64,000 bases of DNA from an uncultured Aquimarina sp. (GTDB lineage: Bacteria; Bacteroidota; Bacteroidia; Flavobacteriales; Flavobacteriaceae). The DNA lies in contig CANMDW010000021.1 of NCBI GenBank assembly GCA_947496705.1, forward strand, positions 30,437 to 94,436, written 5' to 3'. The first letter of the stretch is position 1, and each line of letters starts with the position of its first letter. The translations under genes and the position numbers were made by a program. Of this stretch, positions 54,108 to 62,906 are shown piece after piece. A model generated the notes under the pieces. It did not search any database. It had not been told where the DNA came from and saw only the letters and a program-made list of their open reading frames with translations.

Positions 54108-55562
54108 CTATTTTAATGCGCGAAGTGCTTTTCCATAATACGTTTCAGACGAAATGCTTTTGCAGGCATTGCGATAGGCTTCTTTCACATTATCTCCCGA
54201 TGCATTCACCAATGGTGCAAATGCTACCAGGGATTGAGATAAATAATGATCAGAATTAATTTGAGCAGCACCTTGAAGCACTGATATGAGTTGTGCACTA
54301 CTGAGGTTTTTCTTTGCCAATTTTTTTAAGACTACAACCGCATAGTGATCTGAATGTATACTAGATAGTGCCCGGATAAAGATATCGAGATTCTCCCCAT
54401 CAAGACCTTGTTTATCGATTACCCGAGTCAAAACCTGGGCCAAAGAATGGTCAGATCCAATAGATTCTCCGGCAAGCGTAAGTAATTTATTCAATTCACT
54501 ACTATTTAATTTCTTATCCAGTAATTTTGCAAAAACAGTAGTAATATAGTGATCAGACTGAATATCTTCAAGTGTCCCTAAAAAAGCGTTGTAATTACCT
54601 TTAGAAATTCCTGGCAGCCCCAAAGCTTTATTTAATACCTGTGCTTTATAATGATCTGATTCTATTTGTTTAGAATTTTCGATCAACAGCGTTAGATTGG
54701 TGTCGTTTAGTTTTCGCTTTTTCATCACATTGATAAGCACCTGTGATATATAATGATCAGATTCAATTCCTGTTGTTATTCTAAATAATTTACCGATCAG
54801 GGTATCAGAAAGGTTTCCGTCTTCGATAGCAGCATTCAATACTACAGAAGTATAATGATCAGATTCAATACTTCTCGTTGCTTCAATATATGCTGACATT
54901 AATGCATCAGAAGCAAAAAAGTTCTGTTGTTTGTATTTCAGTAAATCGGCCAGATAATGATCTGATTCTATTTCTTCTCCCGCAAGCCTGAGCAGTGATT
55001 CAAGTTCTTTGGAAGATAGATTTTTTTCTAATACTAGTTTAAAATATTTCGTTTTTACATGGTCACTTTTTAAGGATCGAATTTCATTAAATACAGCATT
55101 AGCACCTCCTTGATTATAAAATCGATTCACTCTGCCCTTGGCACCTAAGGTTGTTGTTCTTACTATTTCTGGCAAAATCTCCCCTAACCATTTTTTACCT
55201 TCAGATTCGAAGTCCTTCCTAGAAGAACCTACAAAATATTTTTTGTTAAGCTTTCCATTAGCCTCAGATTCGATTACTATGCGACGTCTACTTCCGAAGG
55301 CTGATTTCTTAATTTCTAGATAACCACCATCTGAAATAGCGATAATATCTTTATCATCGTTTGACAATGTAATTTCTCCTTCATAGTTAACAGAGAAGTT
55401 GTCAAAAACACCGTTCTGAACTTTGATAGAGGTTTTCCCCTTATTATAATTTATCGCATAGGATGTATTCTGGGCACTAATCCCTGATGCAAAGAGTAGG
55501 GAAGTAAGTAGTAGCGTGACCTTATATATGATTACTACCATAATTCTTGATAATTGTTTCAT
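54108..55562 (-). CDS. Secreted SDHY-repeat protein of the LytTR operon
   Basis: A 484-residue protein with a signal peptide (about 1-30). Residues about 32-150 are a beta-rich region. From about 165 to the end run ten helical repeats of 33-35 residues with the signature I-x-SDHY-xxx-VL, e.g. IESDHYISQVLINVMKKRKL, the tenth being partial (ISSETYYGKALRALK). Each repeat looks like a two-helix HEAT-like unit with the SDHY turn between units. It is the first gene of the operon with the kinase, pseudokinase and regulator, so a periplasmic sensing or ligand-binding role is inferred. Similar SD-x repeats occur in M56 peptidase and anti-sigma-associated proteins, which supports a signalling link. Confidence 0.7.
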   Translation of the reverse strand: MKQLSRIMVVIIYKVTLLLTSLLFASGISAQNTSYAINYNKGKTSIKVQNGVFDNFSVNYEGEITLSNDDKDIIAISDGGYLEIKKSAFGSRRRIVIESEANGKLNKKYFVGSSRKDFESEGKKWLGEILPEIVRTTTLGAKGRVNRFYNQGGANAVFNEIRSLKSDHVKTKYFKLVLEKNLSSKELESLLRLAGEEIESDHYLADLLKYKQQNFFASDALMSAYIEATRSIESDHYTSVVLNAAIEDGNLSDTLIGKLFRITTGIESDHYISQVLINVMKKRKLNDTNLTLLIENSKQIESDHYKAQVLNKALGLPGISKGNYNAFLGTLEDIQSDHYITTVFAKLLDKKLNSSELNKLLTLAGESIGSDHSLAQVLTRVIDKQGLDGENLDIFIRALSSIHSDHYAVVVLKKLAKKNLSSAQLISVLQGAAQINSDHYLSQSLVAFAPLVNASGDNVKEAYRNACKSISSETYYGKALRALK

Positions 55563-55779
55563 GACTGTTCGTTTTTTGATTAATTGATGTATTAATACAA
55601 AGATGGAACGCTATATTTCATATAAAAAATTAAATGAATTGAACTGTACTAAGAATGTATTGAATTGTACATCATTGTCATTTTTGGGTAACGATTTTAT
55701 CTTTGGGTATACAGAGAAACTGGAAGTTTATTAAAGTACATTTTAGAATAAAATCTACTTTTAAGAAGAATACTTCATT

Positions 55780-56361
55780 TTAATTATAATGCTTTTTCAA
55801 TAAAATCTCTGAGATCAGATTTTCAATAATAATTTTATCGGGATCGGGCTTCAGAGATTTGTTTTTTGCTTTTTTTATCTTTTCGTAGTGTGGTATTTTC
55901 CCTGTTTTATTAAGAAAATTAAGCACTTCTTCAAAAAAGCCATTTAAAATAGGAATCACAAACCTGCTGGATTCATTCTTCTCTTTGAGGTGTATAAACT
56001 TTTTGGCATATGCTAGAAAGATTTGTGGGTATTGCGCAAAGGTCATTAAGGCTTCACAGAAGCTTTGATATACTTCTTCCTGATTCTGATTGTTTCTAAA
56101 TTTCAGTTTTGAATTGTCAATATGCTTAATAGTATATAAAAGAGCGCTTTCCTTAATAAATGTACTATAATTATTTTTTGAGTAATAGTACACTTCCATT
56201 CCTATATTTGTATTCACTACCAATACTTCTCTGCCTATATTTTCTTTCAAAAAAGATTCAAACACAGCAACCATAGAAGAAGACATCAACAATCGTCTTT
56301 TGATTCCTGTAGATCTGATATTTACAGATTTTATACTTGTGCTATGGTTATCTATACTCAC
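55780..56361 (-). CDS. TetR-like protein with weak DNA-binding domain
   Basis: A 193-residue mostly helical protein. Residues about 20-75 follow the TetR N-terminal layout (long helix, turn, then MEVYYYSKNNYSTFIKESALL resembling the recognition helix and YYHFKSK block), but the match is loose. The rest could be a TetR ligand domain. It overlaps the ankyrin gene by 4 bp, so the two are translated together. A divergent TetR regulator for the katG locus is a tentative reading. Confidence 0.4.
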   Translation of the reverse strand: MSIDNHSTSIKSVNIRSTGIKRRLLMSSSMVAVFESFLKENIGREVLVVNTNIGMEVYYYSKNNYSTFIKESALLYTIKHIDNSKLKFRNNQNQEEVYQSFCEALMTFAQYPQIFLAYAKKFIHLKEKNESSRFVIPILNGFFEEVLNFLNKTGKIPHYEKIKKAKNKSLKPDPDKIIIENLISEILLKKHYN

Positions 56362-56828
56362 TGAGCAGGATTAAATAGTTCTGAAATTTTAAACCCCTGG
56401 TTTTGGGCATGCATGGTTGCTGTATATCCACTGTTGTCTTTAGCTGAAATATCTGCTCCATTTTCGATCAGTAAAGCAATAATTTCTTTTTGTCCGAAGG
56501 TTGCTGCATAGATGAGTGCAGTGGCATCATTATAATTCTTTTCGTTAACATCGGCACCGGCTTCTATTAAAAGTTTTGCTATATCATAATATCCTTTAAA
56601 ACAAACTCCCATCAAAGCTGTGTTACCCGAACCATCTTTGGCGTCTATATCGGGATGATGACTCAGGATCACTTTAGTGATATCTTCCAAACCGTAATAA
56701 GAAGCCAATAGCAAAGGGGTAGAACCTCTTGTATTTTTTATATGCACAAGGCTCGGGTTTAAATTTAAATTAGATCGCACCTCTTCTATTTCTTCTAATC
56801 GAATAGTATTAAAAATATCTTCCATCAA
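56358..56828 (-). CDS. Ankyrin-repeat protein linked to catalase
   Basis: A 156-residue protein with four ankyrin repeats (e.g. GSTPLLLASYYGLEDITKVI, GNTALMGVCFKGYYDIAKLL, DATALIYAATFGQKEIIALL). No signal peptide, so cytoplasmic. It lies downstream of katG on the same strand (188 bp). In Pseudomonas an ankyrin protein (AnkB) next to catalase is needed for full catalase activity; a similar partner role is inferred. Confidence 0.88.
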   Translation of the reverse strand: MMEDIFNTIRLEEIEEVRSNLNLNPSLVHIKNTRGSTPLLLASYYGLEDITKVILSHHPDIDAKDGSGNTALMGVCFKGYYDIAKLLIEAGADVNEKNYNDATALIYAATFGQKEIIALLIENGADISAKDNSGYTATMHAQNQGFKISELFNPAQ

Positions 56829-57016
56829 GTGATATATATTTATTAATATTTAAAATAGATATGTACTCTTAATTCATATTAAAGTATCAAAAAAATCTCG
56901 AATACACCAGAATTATCAAAACTTTATAATTTTCATTATCAAACACTTACCTAAAAAGGGTGGTTTGGTAGCAAACCACCCCGTAAAAGGTATTTTGATA
57001 TCTATGATCACAAATA

Positions 57017-59275
57017 TTATACTTGATCAAAGCGATCAAGGTCCATAACTTTACACCATGCGGCAATAAAATGATTTATGAACCGCTCTTGAGAATCTTC
57101 ACAAGCATACACTTCGGCAAGTGCGCGTAATTCTGAACTGGAACCGAATATAAGATCAACACGAGTACCGGTCCATTTGAGTTTACCTGTTGTACGGTCA
57201 CGACCTTCAAACACATCATCAGACTTAGAAGTTGCTTTCCAGGCAGTACTCAAATCAAGTAGATTTACAAAGAAATCATTAGTTAATGCATCCGTACGTT
57301 TTGTAAATACCCCGTGTTTAGAATGATCTGTATTGGTATCTAGGGCTCGCATACCGCCAACAAGAACTGTCATTTCAGGTGCGGTAAGAGTTAGCAGTTG
57401 TGCCCGATCCACTAGCATTTCTTCTGCCGAAATCTCGTATTTACCTTTCACATAATTGCGAAATCCATCTGCTTTTGGTTCAAGAACAGAGAAGGATTCT
57501 ACGTCTGTTTGCTCTTGCGATGCATCTGCTCGTCCTGGTGTAAACGGCACAGTTATCTCACTATAACCAGCATTCTTTGCTGCCCTTTCAATACCAGCAC
57601 ATCCTCCCAAAACAATTAAGTCTGCGAGTGAAACCTTTTTATCGCCAGACTGGGCAGCATTAAATTCTTGTTGAATACCTTCCAGAACCTCTAGTACTTG
57701 TGCGAGTTGGGCGGGATTATTGACCTCCCAATTCTTTTGTGGCGCAAGGCGGATACGAGCACCATTGGCACCACCACGTTTATCAGAGCCACGGAATGTA
57801 GATGCCGAAGCCCAGGCAGTAGATACCAGTTGTGAAACAGATAATCCTGAAGAAAGTATCTTACTTTTCAGTTCTGCTATATCATGGTTATCAATCAATT
57901 GATGAGTAACTGTTGGGATAGGATCCTGCCAAATCAACTCCTCTTTTGGTACTTCAGGACCAAGATAGCGAACAATAGGTCCCATATCACGATGCGTTAA
58001 TTTAAACCATGCACGGGCGAATGCATCTGCAAATTCTTGTGGGTTTTCGTAAAAACGTCTGGCAATTTTTTCATAGACAGGATCCATCTTTAGTCCCATA
58101 TCTGCAGTGGTCATCATAAGGTCTTGTGTCTGAGATGAATTGTGAGCCATAGGAGCAGTTTTTGCAGAAGATTCCGATGTTGGTTTCCATTGATGGGCCC
58201 CAGCAGGACTCTTGGTTAACTCCCATTCGTAACCAAACAGCACATCAAAATAGTCATTATCCCATTGCGTTGGATTGGGCGTCCAGGCCCCTTCAATACC
58301 ACTGGTAATAGTATGATCACCAAAACCACTACCAAAAGTGTTTTTCCATCCTAGGCCCTGTTCTTCAATACTAGCTCCTGCAGGTTCTCTACCTACATAC
58401 TTATCTGGGTCTGCGGCACCATGAGCTTTCCCAAAAGTGTGGCCCCCTGCAACAAGTGCCACTGTCTCTTCATCATTCATGGCCATTCGTCCAAAAGTCT
58501 CACGAATATCTATAGCCGAAGCAACAGGATCGGGATTACCATTTGGTCCTTCAGGGTTCACATAGATTAACCCCATCTGAACGGCTCCCAGTGGGTTCTC
58601 TAACTCCCGGTCGCCTTCATAACGCTTATCTCCTAGCCACTCTGTTTCGGATCCCCAATAGATATCTTCTTCGGGTTCCCATACATCCTCACGTCCTCCT
58701 GCAAAACCAAACGTTTTGAACCCCATAGATTCTAGGGCGCAATTACCCGCAAGAATCATTAGGTCTGCCCAAGAAATTTTCTTACCATATTTTTGTTTAA
58801 TCGGCCATAGCAGTAAGCGTGCCTTATCAAGGTTTCCATTGTCAGGCCAACTGTTCAATGGGGCAAAACGCTGGGTCCCCGAGCCTGCGCCACCACGACC
58901 GTCAGCAATTCGGTAGGTACCGGCACTATGCCATGCCATACGAATAAAAAACGGCCCATAGTGACCGTAATCTGCAGGCCACCAATCTTGGGAGTCTGTC
59001 ATAAGTTCAAAAAGATCCTTCTTTACAGCTTTAAGATCAAGAGTCTTGAATTCTTCAGCATAGTTGAATTCCTCTCCCATCGGATTCGATAGCGACGAAT
59101 TCTGGCGAAGAATATTCAGTTTTAACTGATTTGGCCACCAATCGCGATTGGATGTACCACCTCCCGCACCTTGCTTTAGCGAACCGTTCATGAAAGGACA
59201 CATGTCCTGACCGTTACTATTATAACTTAAGTCGTGAGGATTTGTGGTTTTAAGATTATTATTTTCCATTGCCAA
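57017..59275 (-). CDS. katG: Catalase-peroxidase
   Basis: Bifunctional heme enzyme removing hydrogen peroxide. The distal site is Arg112-Trp115-His116 (RMAWHSAGTYR), the proximal heme ligand His279 (AGGHTFGKAHG), and the Tyr of the Met-Tyr-Trp adduct lies in the IYVNPEGPNG loop. Length is 752 residues, the usual duplicated two-domain form. Start is MAMENNN or the second Met. A TAAATTTG box at 59320-59313 on the minus strand is a candidate promoter. Confidence 0.97.
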   Translation of the reverse strand: MAMENNNLKTTNPHDLSYNSNGQDMCPFMNGSLKQGAGGGTSNRDWWPNQLKLNILRQNSSLSNPMGEEFNYAEEFKTLDLKAVKKDLFELMTDSQDWWPADYGHYGPFFIRMAWHSAGTYRIADGRGGAGSGTQRFAPLNSWPDNGNLDKARLLLWPIKQKYGKKISWADLMILAGNCALESMGFKTFGFAGGREDVWEPEEDIYWGSETEWLGDKRYEGDRELENPLGAVQMGLIYVNPEGPNGNPDPVASAIDIRETFGRMAMNDEETVALVAGGHTFGKAHGAADPDKYVGREPAGASIEEQGLGWKNTFGSGFGDHTITSGIEGAWTPNPTQWDNDYFDVLFGYEWELTKSPAGAHQWKPTSESSAKTAPMAHNSSQTQDLMMTTADMGLKMDPVYEKIARRFYENPQEFADAFARAWFKLTHRDMGPIVRYLGPEVPKEELIWQDPIPTVTHQLIDNHDIAELKSKILSSGLSVSQLVSTAWASASTFRGSDKRGGANGARIRLAPQKNWEVNNPAQLAQVLEVLEGIQQEFNAAQSGDKKVSLADLIVLGGCAGIERAAKNAGYSEITVPFTPGRADASQEQTDVESFSVLEPKADGFRNYVKGKYEISAEEMLVDRAQLLTLTAPEMTVLVGGMRALDTNTDHSKHGVFTKRTDALTNDFFVNLLDLSTAWKATSKSDDVFEGRDRTTGKLKWTGTRVDLIFGSSSELRALAEVYACEDSQERFINHFIAAWCKVMDLDRFDQV

Positions 59276-59312
59276 TAAATTAAGATTAAACGATTATGTG
59301 TTGCTACTCCTT

Positions 59313-59320
59313 CAAATTTA
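59313..59320 (-). promoter_or_regulatory. Candidate -7 box for katG
   Basis: Reads TAAATTTG on the minus strand, 38 bp before the katG start. Confidence 0.35.
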
Positions 59321-59452
59321 CAATAACATTTTCTTATTATTTTCATGTATTCAATATATAAGATTTATTTAACCATTTATTCCCTTTATAAGTCTAACTT
59401 CCTGATAGAACGGACATAAAAAATCACTGTTCCGTCCATACGATAAAGAGAG

Positions 59453-59866
59453 CTACTTAATTGATATGATTGTTACACCTGTACACATCAATAGTAGGAA
59501 TAGGAAATCTTGGTGATAGGCATACGTTCTGATAATATCGCCGGTCCATAACAGATATCCATGCAGACACCCGATCACAAATAACAGAATCATTCGAATG
59601 ATAAAGTATTTACTAAAATGGATTTTTTTTGATTGAAATCTTTGAAATTGGATATAAAACCCAAACCCAAACAATATGGAGAACATTGCGATAAACTTGT
59701 GAGCAATGATAAGGTTGTGCAGGAAATCGAAGGTTTGATTAAATGGGTTCTGCACTACGTGTTCTCCTGAAAAAGGAATGTTGGCAAGAACAATTCCAAA
59801 TAAAGCAAATCCCCGCAATGCATCTACAGATTCTATTCTCTCTTGTTTTGTTGTTTGTTTTAACAT
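59453..59866 (-). pseudogene. Truncated DUF418 membrane protein
   Basis: The opening RIESVDALRGFALFGIVLANI and the GDIIRTYA motif are typical of DUF418 proteins, which are usually about 350-400 residues. Here the frame stops after 137 residues, soon after that motif, and no remaining part is found before katG in any frame. It is probably a gene fragment, though a short membrane protein of about four helices could still be made. Confidence 0.65.
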
Positions 59867-60303
59867 GTGATTATCGAATTAGTGGTTGATATATCTACTG
59901 GAAGAAGCTATTCTGGTTGTAAACATTGTAAAAGAATAAGTACCTATTTTATCTGCATGCAAAATCACATTGAACTCATCTTGACTTTTTTCATTAGTCC
60001 GAAAAAGCATGCCTGTCTAACAAATGCCAGGTAGACTTTTGTTCTTAGATGAAGGCTTTTTTGAATTCCATATTTACTTTGATTCATTTAAAAACTGAAA
60101 CAAAAGTAAAAGTGTCTTCTTCCTGTATAAAGTAGATTCTGATGAAGTCGGTCTAAAAAGGGTTCAATAGGTTGTTATTAACTTTTAAGAATTTCTTATT
60201 GAAGTAATCCCGGCTTTTTTAATCGAAAAGAATTCCTCGAGGCCGATCCAGGGTGGGTTTCCGAAGAAATGTCATTCCCGTGTAAGCGGGAATCTAAATA
60301 CGC
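59867..60303. other. Intergenic region with a truncated repeat copy and a hairpin
   Basis: Holds repeat copy E (from 59972) and a CATTCCCG/CGGGAATC-type hairpin (60271-60294), a possible terminator for the regulator gene. No ORF. Confidence 0.5.
59972..60080. repeat. Intergenic inverted-repeat element, truncated copy E
   Basis: Left arm GAACTCATCTTGACTTTTTT is identical to copy A. A decayed core (CTTTTTTGAATTCCATA, inverted, about 60057-60075) follows, but the right arm is missing. Confidence 0.55.
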
Positions 60304-61065
60304 CTATTCAGATAGTCGGTTTTTCATCTTTAACAGTTCTTGCTCGATCATTAATAATTTATCTTCTACATGGTCCCCAAATTCTGGTATACGTCTGTAA
60401 AATACATACCGCACTCTCCACATTTCTTTGACATCAGATACGGGGTATGTTGAATCTTCGATATTTTTATGATCTGCTCTCAAAACAGCATTTCCTTTGG
60501 TTATGTACAATCTTCTGAAAATTATTTTCCCATCTGCTACGACAAAAACCAAGGTTCCGTTATTTAATTTTTTAATCACATTAGAGGGTACCTTCTCTCC
60601 TATTACAATGTCCTTGGGATAAAATCCTTTATCATGAGAAGTCATTTCAAGGTTACTCACAGTATATCCCCGAAATTCTTTGGTTGGATTTATTGGCAAT
60701 TGTATAGTAGGTAATTCTTTAATAAAACCTTCTCTATTAAAAAAAGTAATGTAATCATTTACGGTATTCTCTGTAATGCATGGCACCAATGCAAATTGTT
60801 CACGTTTTACATCTTCTGCATAGGTAGTGAGATCACCTTTGAATTTCAATAGTTGATTTACAGTCAATTCATTGGTCAGTAAATCATCGATCTGGATGCT
60901 AAAATGGTTAGCAATCTTAATAATTGTCTCTATTTTGGGTTCACTTCTGCCTTCTTCATAAGCGCCCAGCGTGCCTCTCTTCAAGTCAAAAAGCTCTGCA
61001 AAAGCCTGTTGGCTAAGGCCTTTTATCCCGCGAATCTTTTTAATGTTTTTTCCAAAAAAAGACAT
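60304..61065 (-). CDS. XRE-family repressor with S24/LexA-like domain
   Basis: A 253-residue regulator. Residues about 5-62 are an XRE helix-turn-helix (GLSQQAFAELFDLKRGTLGAYEEGRSEPKIETI). Residues about 110-220 resemble the LexA/S24 fold (GYTVSNLEM, PKDIVIGEKV, FRRLYITKGNAVLRADH). The expected catalytic Ser context (GxSM) is not seen and the Lys position reads Arg (FRRL), so self-cleavage is unlikely. I start at the ATG at 61065 (MSFFGKNIKKIR). It is divergent from the YbjN-like gene, with an AT-rich palindrome between them. Confidence 0.75.
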   Translation of the reverse strand: MSFFGKNIKKIRGIKGLSQQAFAELFDLKRGTLGAYEEGRSEPKIETIIKIANHFSIQIDDLLTNELTVNQLLKFKGDLTTYAEDVKREQFALVPCITENTVNDYITFFNREGFIKELPTIQLPINPTKEFRGYTVSNLEMTSHDKGFYPKDIVIGEKVPSNVIKKLNNGTLVFVVADGKIIFRRLYITKGNAVLRADHKNIEDSTYPVSDVKEMWRVRYVFYRRIPEFGDHVEDKLLMIEQELLKMKNRLSE

Positions 61066-61118
61066 TTTTGCTAATTTTATTTGCAATTATAAAAAATTAT
61101 TGTACATTTACACTAACA

Positions 61119-61132
61119 ATATTAGCTAATAT
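61119..61132. promoter_or_regulatory. Candidate operator palindrome
   Basis: ATATTAGCTAATAT is a perfect 14-bp palindrome, with further AGCTAAT copies nearby (about 61068 and 61141), in the region between the XRE gene and the next; plausible self-binding site. Confidence 0.4.
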
Positions 61133-61372
61133 CCCATTAAAAAGCTAATTTTAGTAGAAATACTTCATGATTTTATTCTTTTTTTAAGAAGTAAGGGGAA
61201 TTTTACTAAAAATTTTAGCATCACAACTAATTATTAACTTTAATCATCTTACTCATGATCACTCTTATATTTTATTTAGCCAATTTCATCAAACATATTG
61301 CAGAAAAGTTGTGTGACTTTTTGTAATATTGATAATACTCAATAATTATTCATTCATCAAAACAGCTACCTA

Positions 61373-61768
61373 ATGCAAGATCATTATCAAGTAGTGAAAG
61401 ATTATTTACTACAGCTTCATTATGATATCATCCATGAAAATAACAGAGAGGGTATTTTTATGATCAGAAAAGAGACCGAAGGAATCAAAAATTTGGTCCT
61501 GGGAGTGGCTCCACCTATTTTGATAATGGAACAGCATATTTGTAATATTAAAAATAAAAATGAAGCAGTATACCGTAATCTGCTGCAAAAAAACAGGGAT
61601 ATTCTGCATGGAGCATTTGTATTGGATGAGACTGGAGAAAAAGTAATTTTCAGAGATACACTGCAGATTGCAAATCTGGATCTTAACGAACTTGAGGGTT
61701 CACTGAATTCTATAGGGCTTCTATTAAGCGAATATTCTGAACAGATCATTAATTTCTCGAGGTATTAG
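61373..61768 (+). CDS. YbjN/CesT-like small protein
   Basis: A 131-residue soluble protein. Its layout (helix, then IFMIRKETEGIKNLVLGVAPPILIMEQHI strands, then KNRDILHGAFVLDETG) resembles the YbjN/type III chaperone (Tir/CesT) fold that is often annotated in Flavobacteria. No signal peptide. Next on the same strand is the damaged gene at 62027, a common neighbour of this family. Function unknown. Confidence 0.5.
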   Translation: MQDHYQVVKDYLLQLHYDIIHENNREGIFMIRKETEGIKNLVLGVAPPILIMEQHICNIKNKNEAVYRNLLQKNRDILHGAFVLDETGEKVIFRDTLQIANLDLNELEGSLNSIGLLLSEYSEQIINFSRY

Positions 61769-61796
61769 TTCTGTAATTTAACAGTCAATATTCATG

Positions 61797-61936
61797 GTTT
61801 TGAAAAAATCATTGTTTTCTGCGGTTAACCCGGGTGGCGGCCCGAATTAGAGTTCCTTAGTTTTGAGGGACGAAAAACTCAGCAAATCTTATTCGTTTAC
61901 CAGGAAAATATCAATTAGTGCGAATTTTCTGGGTTA
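61797..61936 (-). repeat. Interspersed repeat R2, copy 2
   Basis: Reverse-complement copy of 41719-41866, about 140 bp. Shared blocks include AAAAAATCATTGTTT, AGAGTT, AAAAACTCAGCAAATCTTAT and GTTTACCAGGAAAA. Confidence 0.7.
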
Positions 61937-62026
61937 AGCATTTCATTAACATATATAAACCCAATAAAGTTTTCGCATCAGTCGAAAGCCCAGGTGGGAA
62001 CTGTCTAATTTTTAAAACATACTATT

Positions 62027-62281
62027 ATGGGATTTGGAGGAGTATCGGGGATGATTATATCCCTCAAAAATAATAACAGACGGCACAAACATAAAGCTTT
62101 TGATGGATGGACAAGTTCTGATAAAACAAGTAAAGGGATCAAAGTAACCCCTGTTTCTAAAGAACTACTATAGGAAATCAGGGAAAAACTTAAGAAACAA
62201 AGGAAAATACTTTTCAGAAAAAGGGCGATTGCTTTTGGATTGACCCTGATCATAACTATTGGATTCATCATATACTTTTAG
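62027..62281 (+). pseudogene. Small membrane-protein gene interrupted by TAG
   Basis: ATG at 62027 opens a frame of 48 codons (MGFGGVSGMIISLKNNNRR...) ending at TAG 62171-62173. The same frame then continues without break for 35 more codons (EIREKLKKQRKILF, then a membrane helix AFGLTLIITIGFIIYF) to the stop at 62281. The two halves together match the usual plan of a small flavobacterial protein (basic N-terminus, EIREKLKKQ-type linker, C-terminal helix). A single CAG-to-TAG change explains it. Either a pseudogene or occasional read-through. Confidence 0.6.
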
Positions 62282-62308
62282 AAGCAAACAATATACTATT
62301 TTAATAAA

Positions 62309-62358
62309 ATCCCAAAGGCCTTTGCTGAACTTGTTTCTGTATCTCCTTTGGGGTTTTT
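62309..62358 (+). terminator. Probable terminator
   Basis: TCCCAAAGG pairs with CCTTTGGGG and is followed by TTTTT; loop about 26 nt. Confidence 0.55.
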
Positions 62359-62369
62359 CTATCTTCTAT

Positions 62370-62426
62370 TTTGACATATTCTAAATATTTTATACTTTTA
62401 CATAAGCACTTATATAAATACTTATG
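62370..62426 (+). promoter_or_regulatory. Promoter and operator of the MarR-GNAT operon
   Basis: TTTG (62370-62373), 19 bp, then TACTTTTA (62393-62400), one mismatch to the Bacteroidota -7. Immediately after is the inverted pair CATAAG (62401) / CTTATG (62421), whose right arm includes the MarR start codon; this suits autorepression. Confidence 0.5.
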
Positions 62427-62906
62427 CAAGATCAATTACAGCAATTCGGTGAACTTGGATTAGGATCGCGATTAAAACGTCTTAGTGAATTTGTGATGAA
62501 AGAAATTCAGGTTGTTTATACTTCCTGTGAAATAGATTTTGACCCCTATCTGTTCCCCATTTTTAAGGTAGTTATCGATCAGGAACTGGCTACAACCACC
62601 GATATACAAGAAAAACTGCGCTATACACAACCTGCCATCACACAAGCACTCAAAAAACTAATGGATAAAGAATTGATCGAATATACTATTGATGAATATG
62701 ACAAAAGAAAGAAGCTTTTTCGATTAACACAAAAAGGAAAGGAAACTCATAAAAAGATGATTCCGTTATGGAAAGTAATCGACGAGCAAGTGAAAGCCAT
62801 AACCACGCATAACACCAATAATCTTGAAGATCATATTACCCATTTCGAAAATAAACTAAGAGAAAAACCATTAAGCCAGCAAATACTGGAAAAGTATACT
62901 TTATAA
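62424..62906 (+). CDS. MarR-family transcriptional regulator
   Basis: A 160-residue winged-helix protein: TTTDIQEKLRYTQPAITQAL is the recognition region and EYDKRKKLFRLTQKGKE the beta wing. It probably represses its own operon through the CATAAG/CTTATG pair. Its stop overlaps the next start by 1 bp; two acetyltransferases follow. MarR-GNAT combinations occur also as fused proteins. Confidence 0.85.
   Translation: MQDQLQQFGELGLGSRLKRLSEFVMKEIQVVYTSCEIDFDPYLFPIFKVVIDQELATTTDIQEKLRYTQPAITQALKKLMDKELIEYTIDEYDKRKKLFRLTQKGKETHKKMIPLWKVIDEQVKAITTHNTNNLEDHITHFENKLREKPLSQQILEKYTL

Noticed and set aside
54241..54990. Regularly spaced copies of ATAATGATCAGA-like sequence, about 100 bp apart, resembling a CRISPR array
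   Set aside because: They are the codons for the SDHY turn in a long intact coding frame; spacing is one protein repeat and the intervening DNA is itself degenerate repeat.
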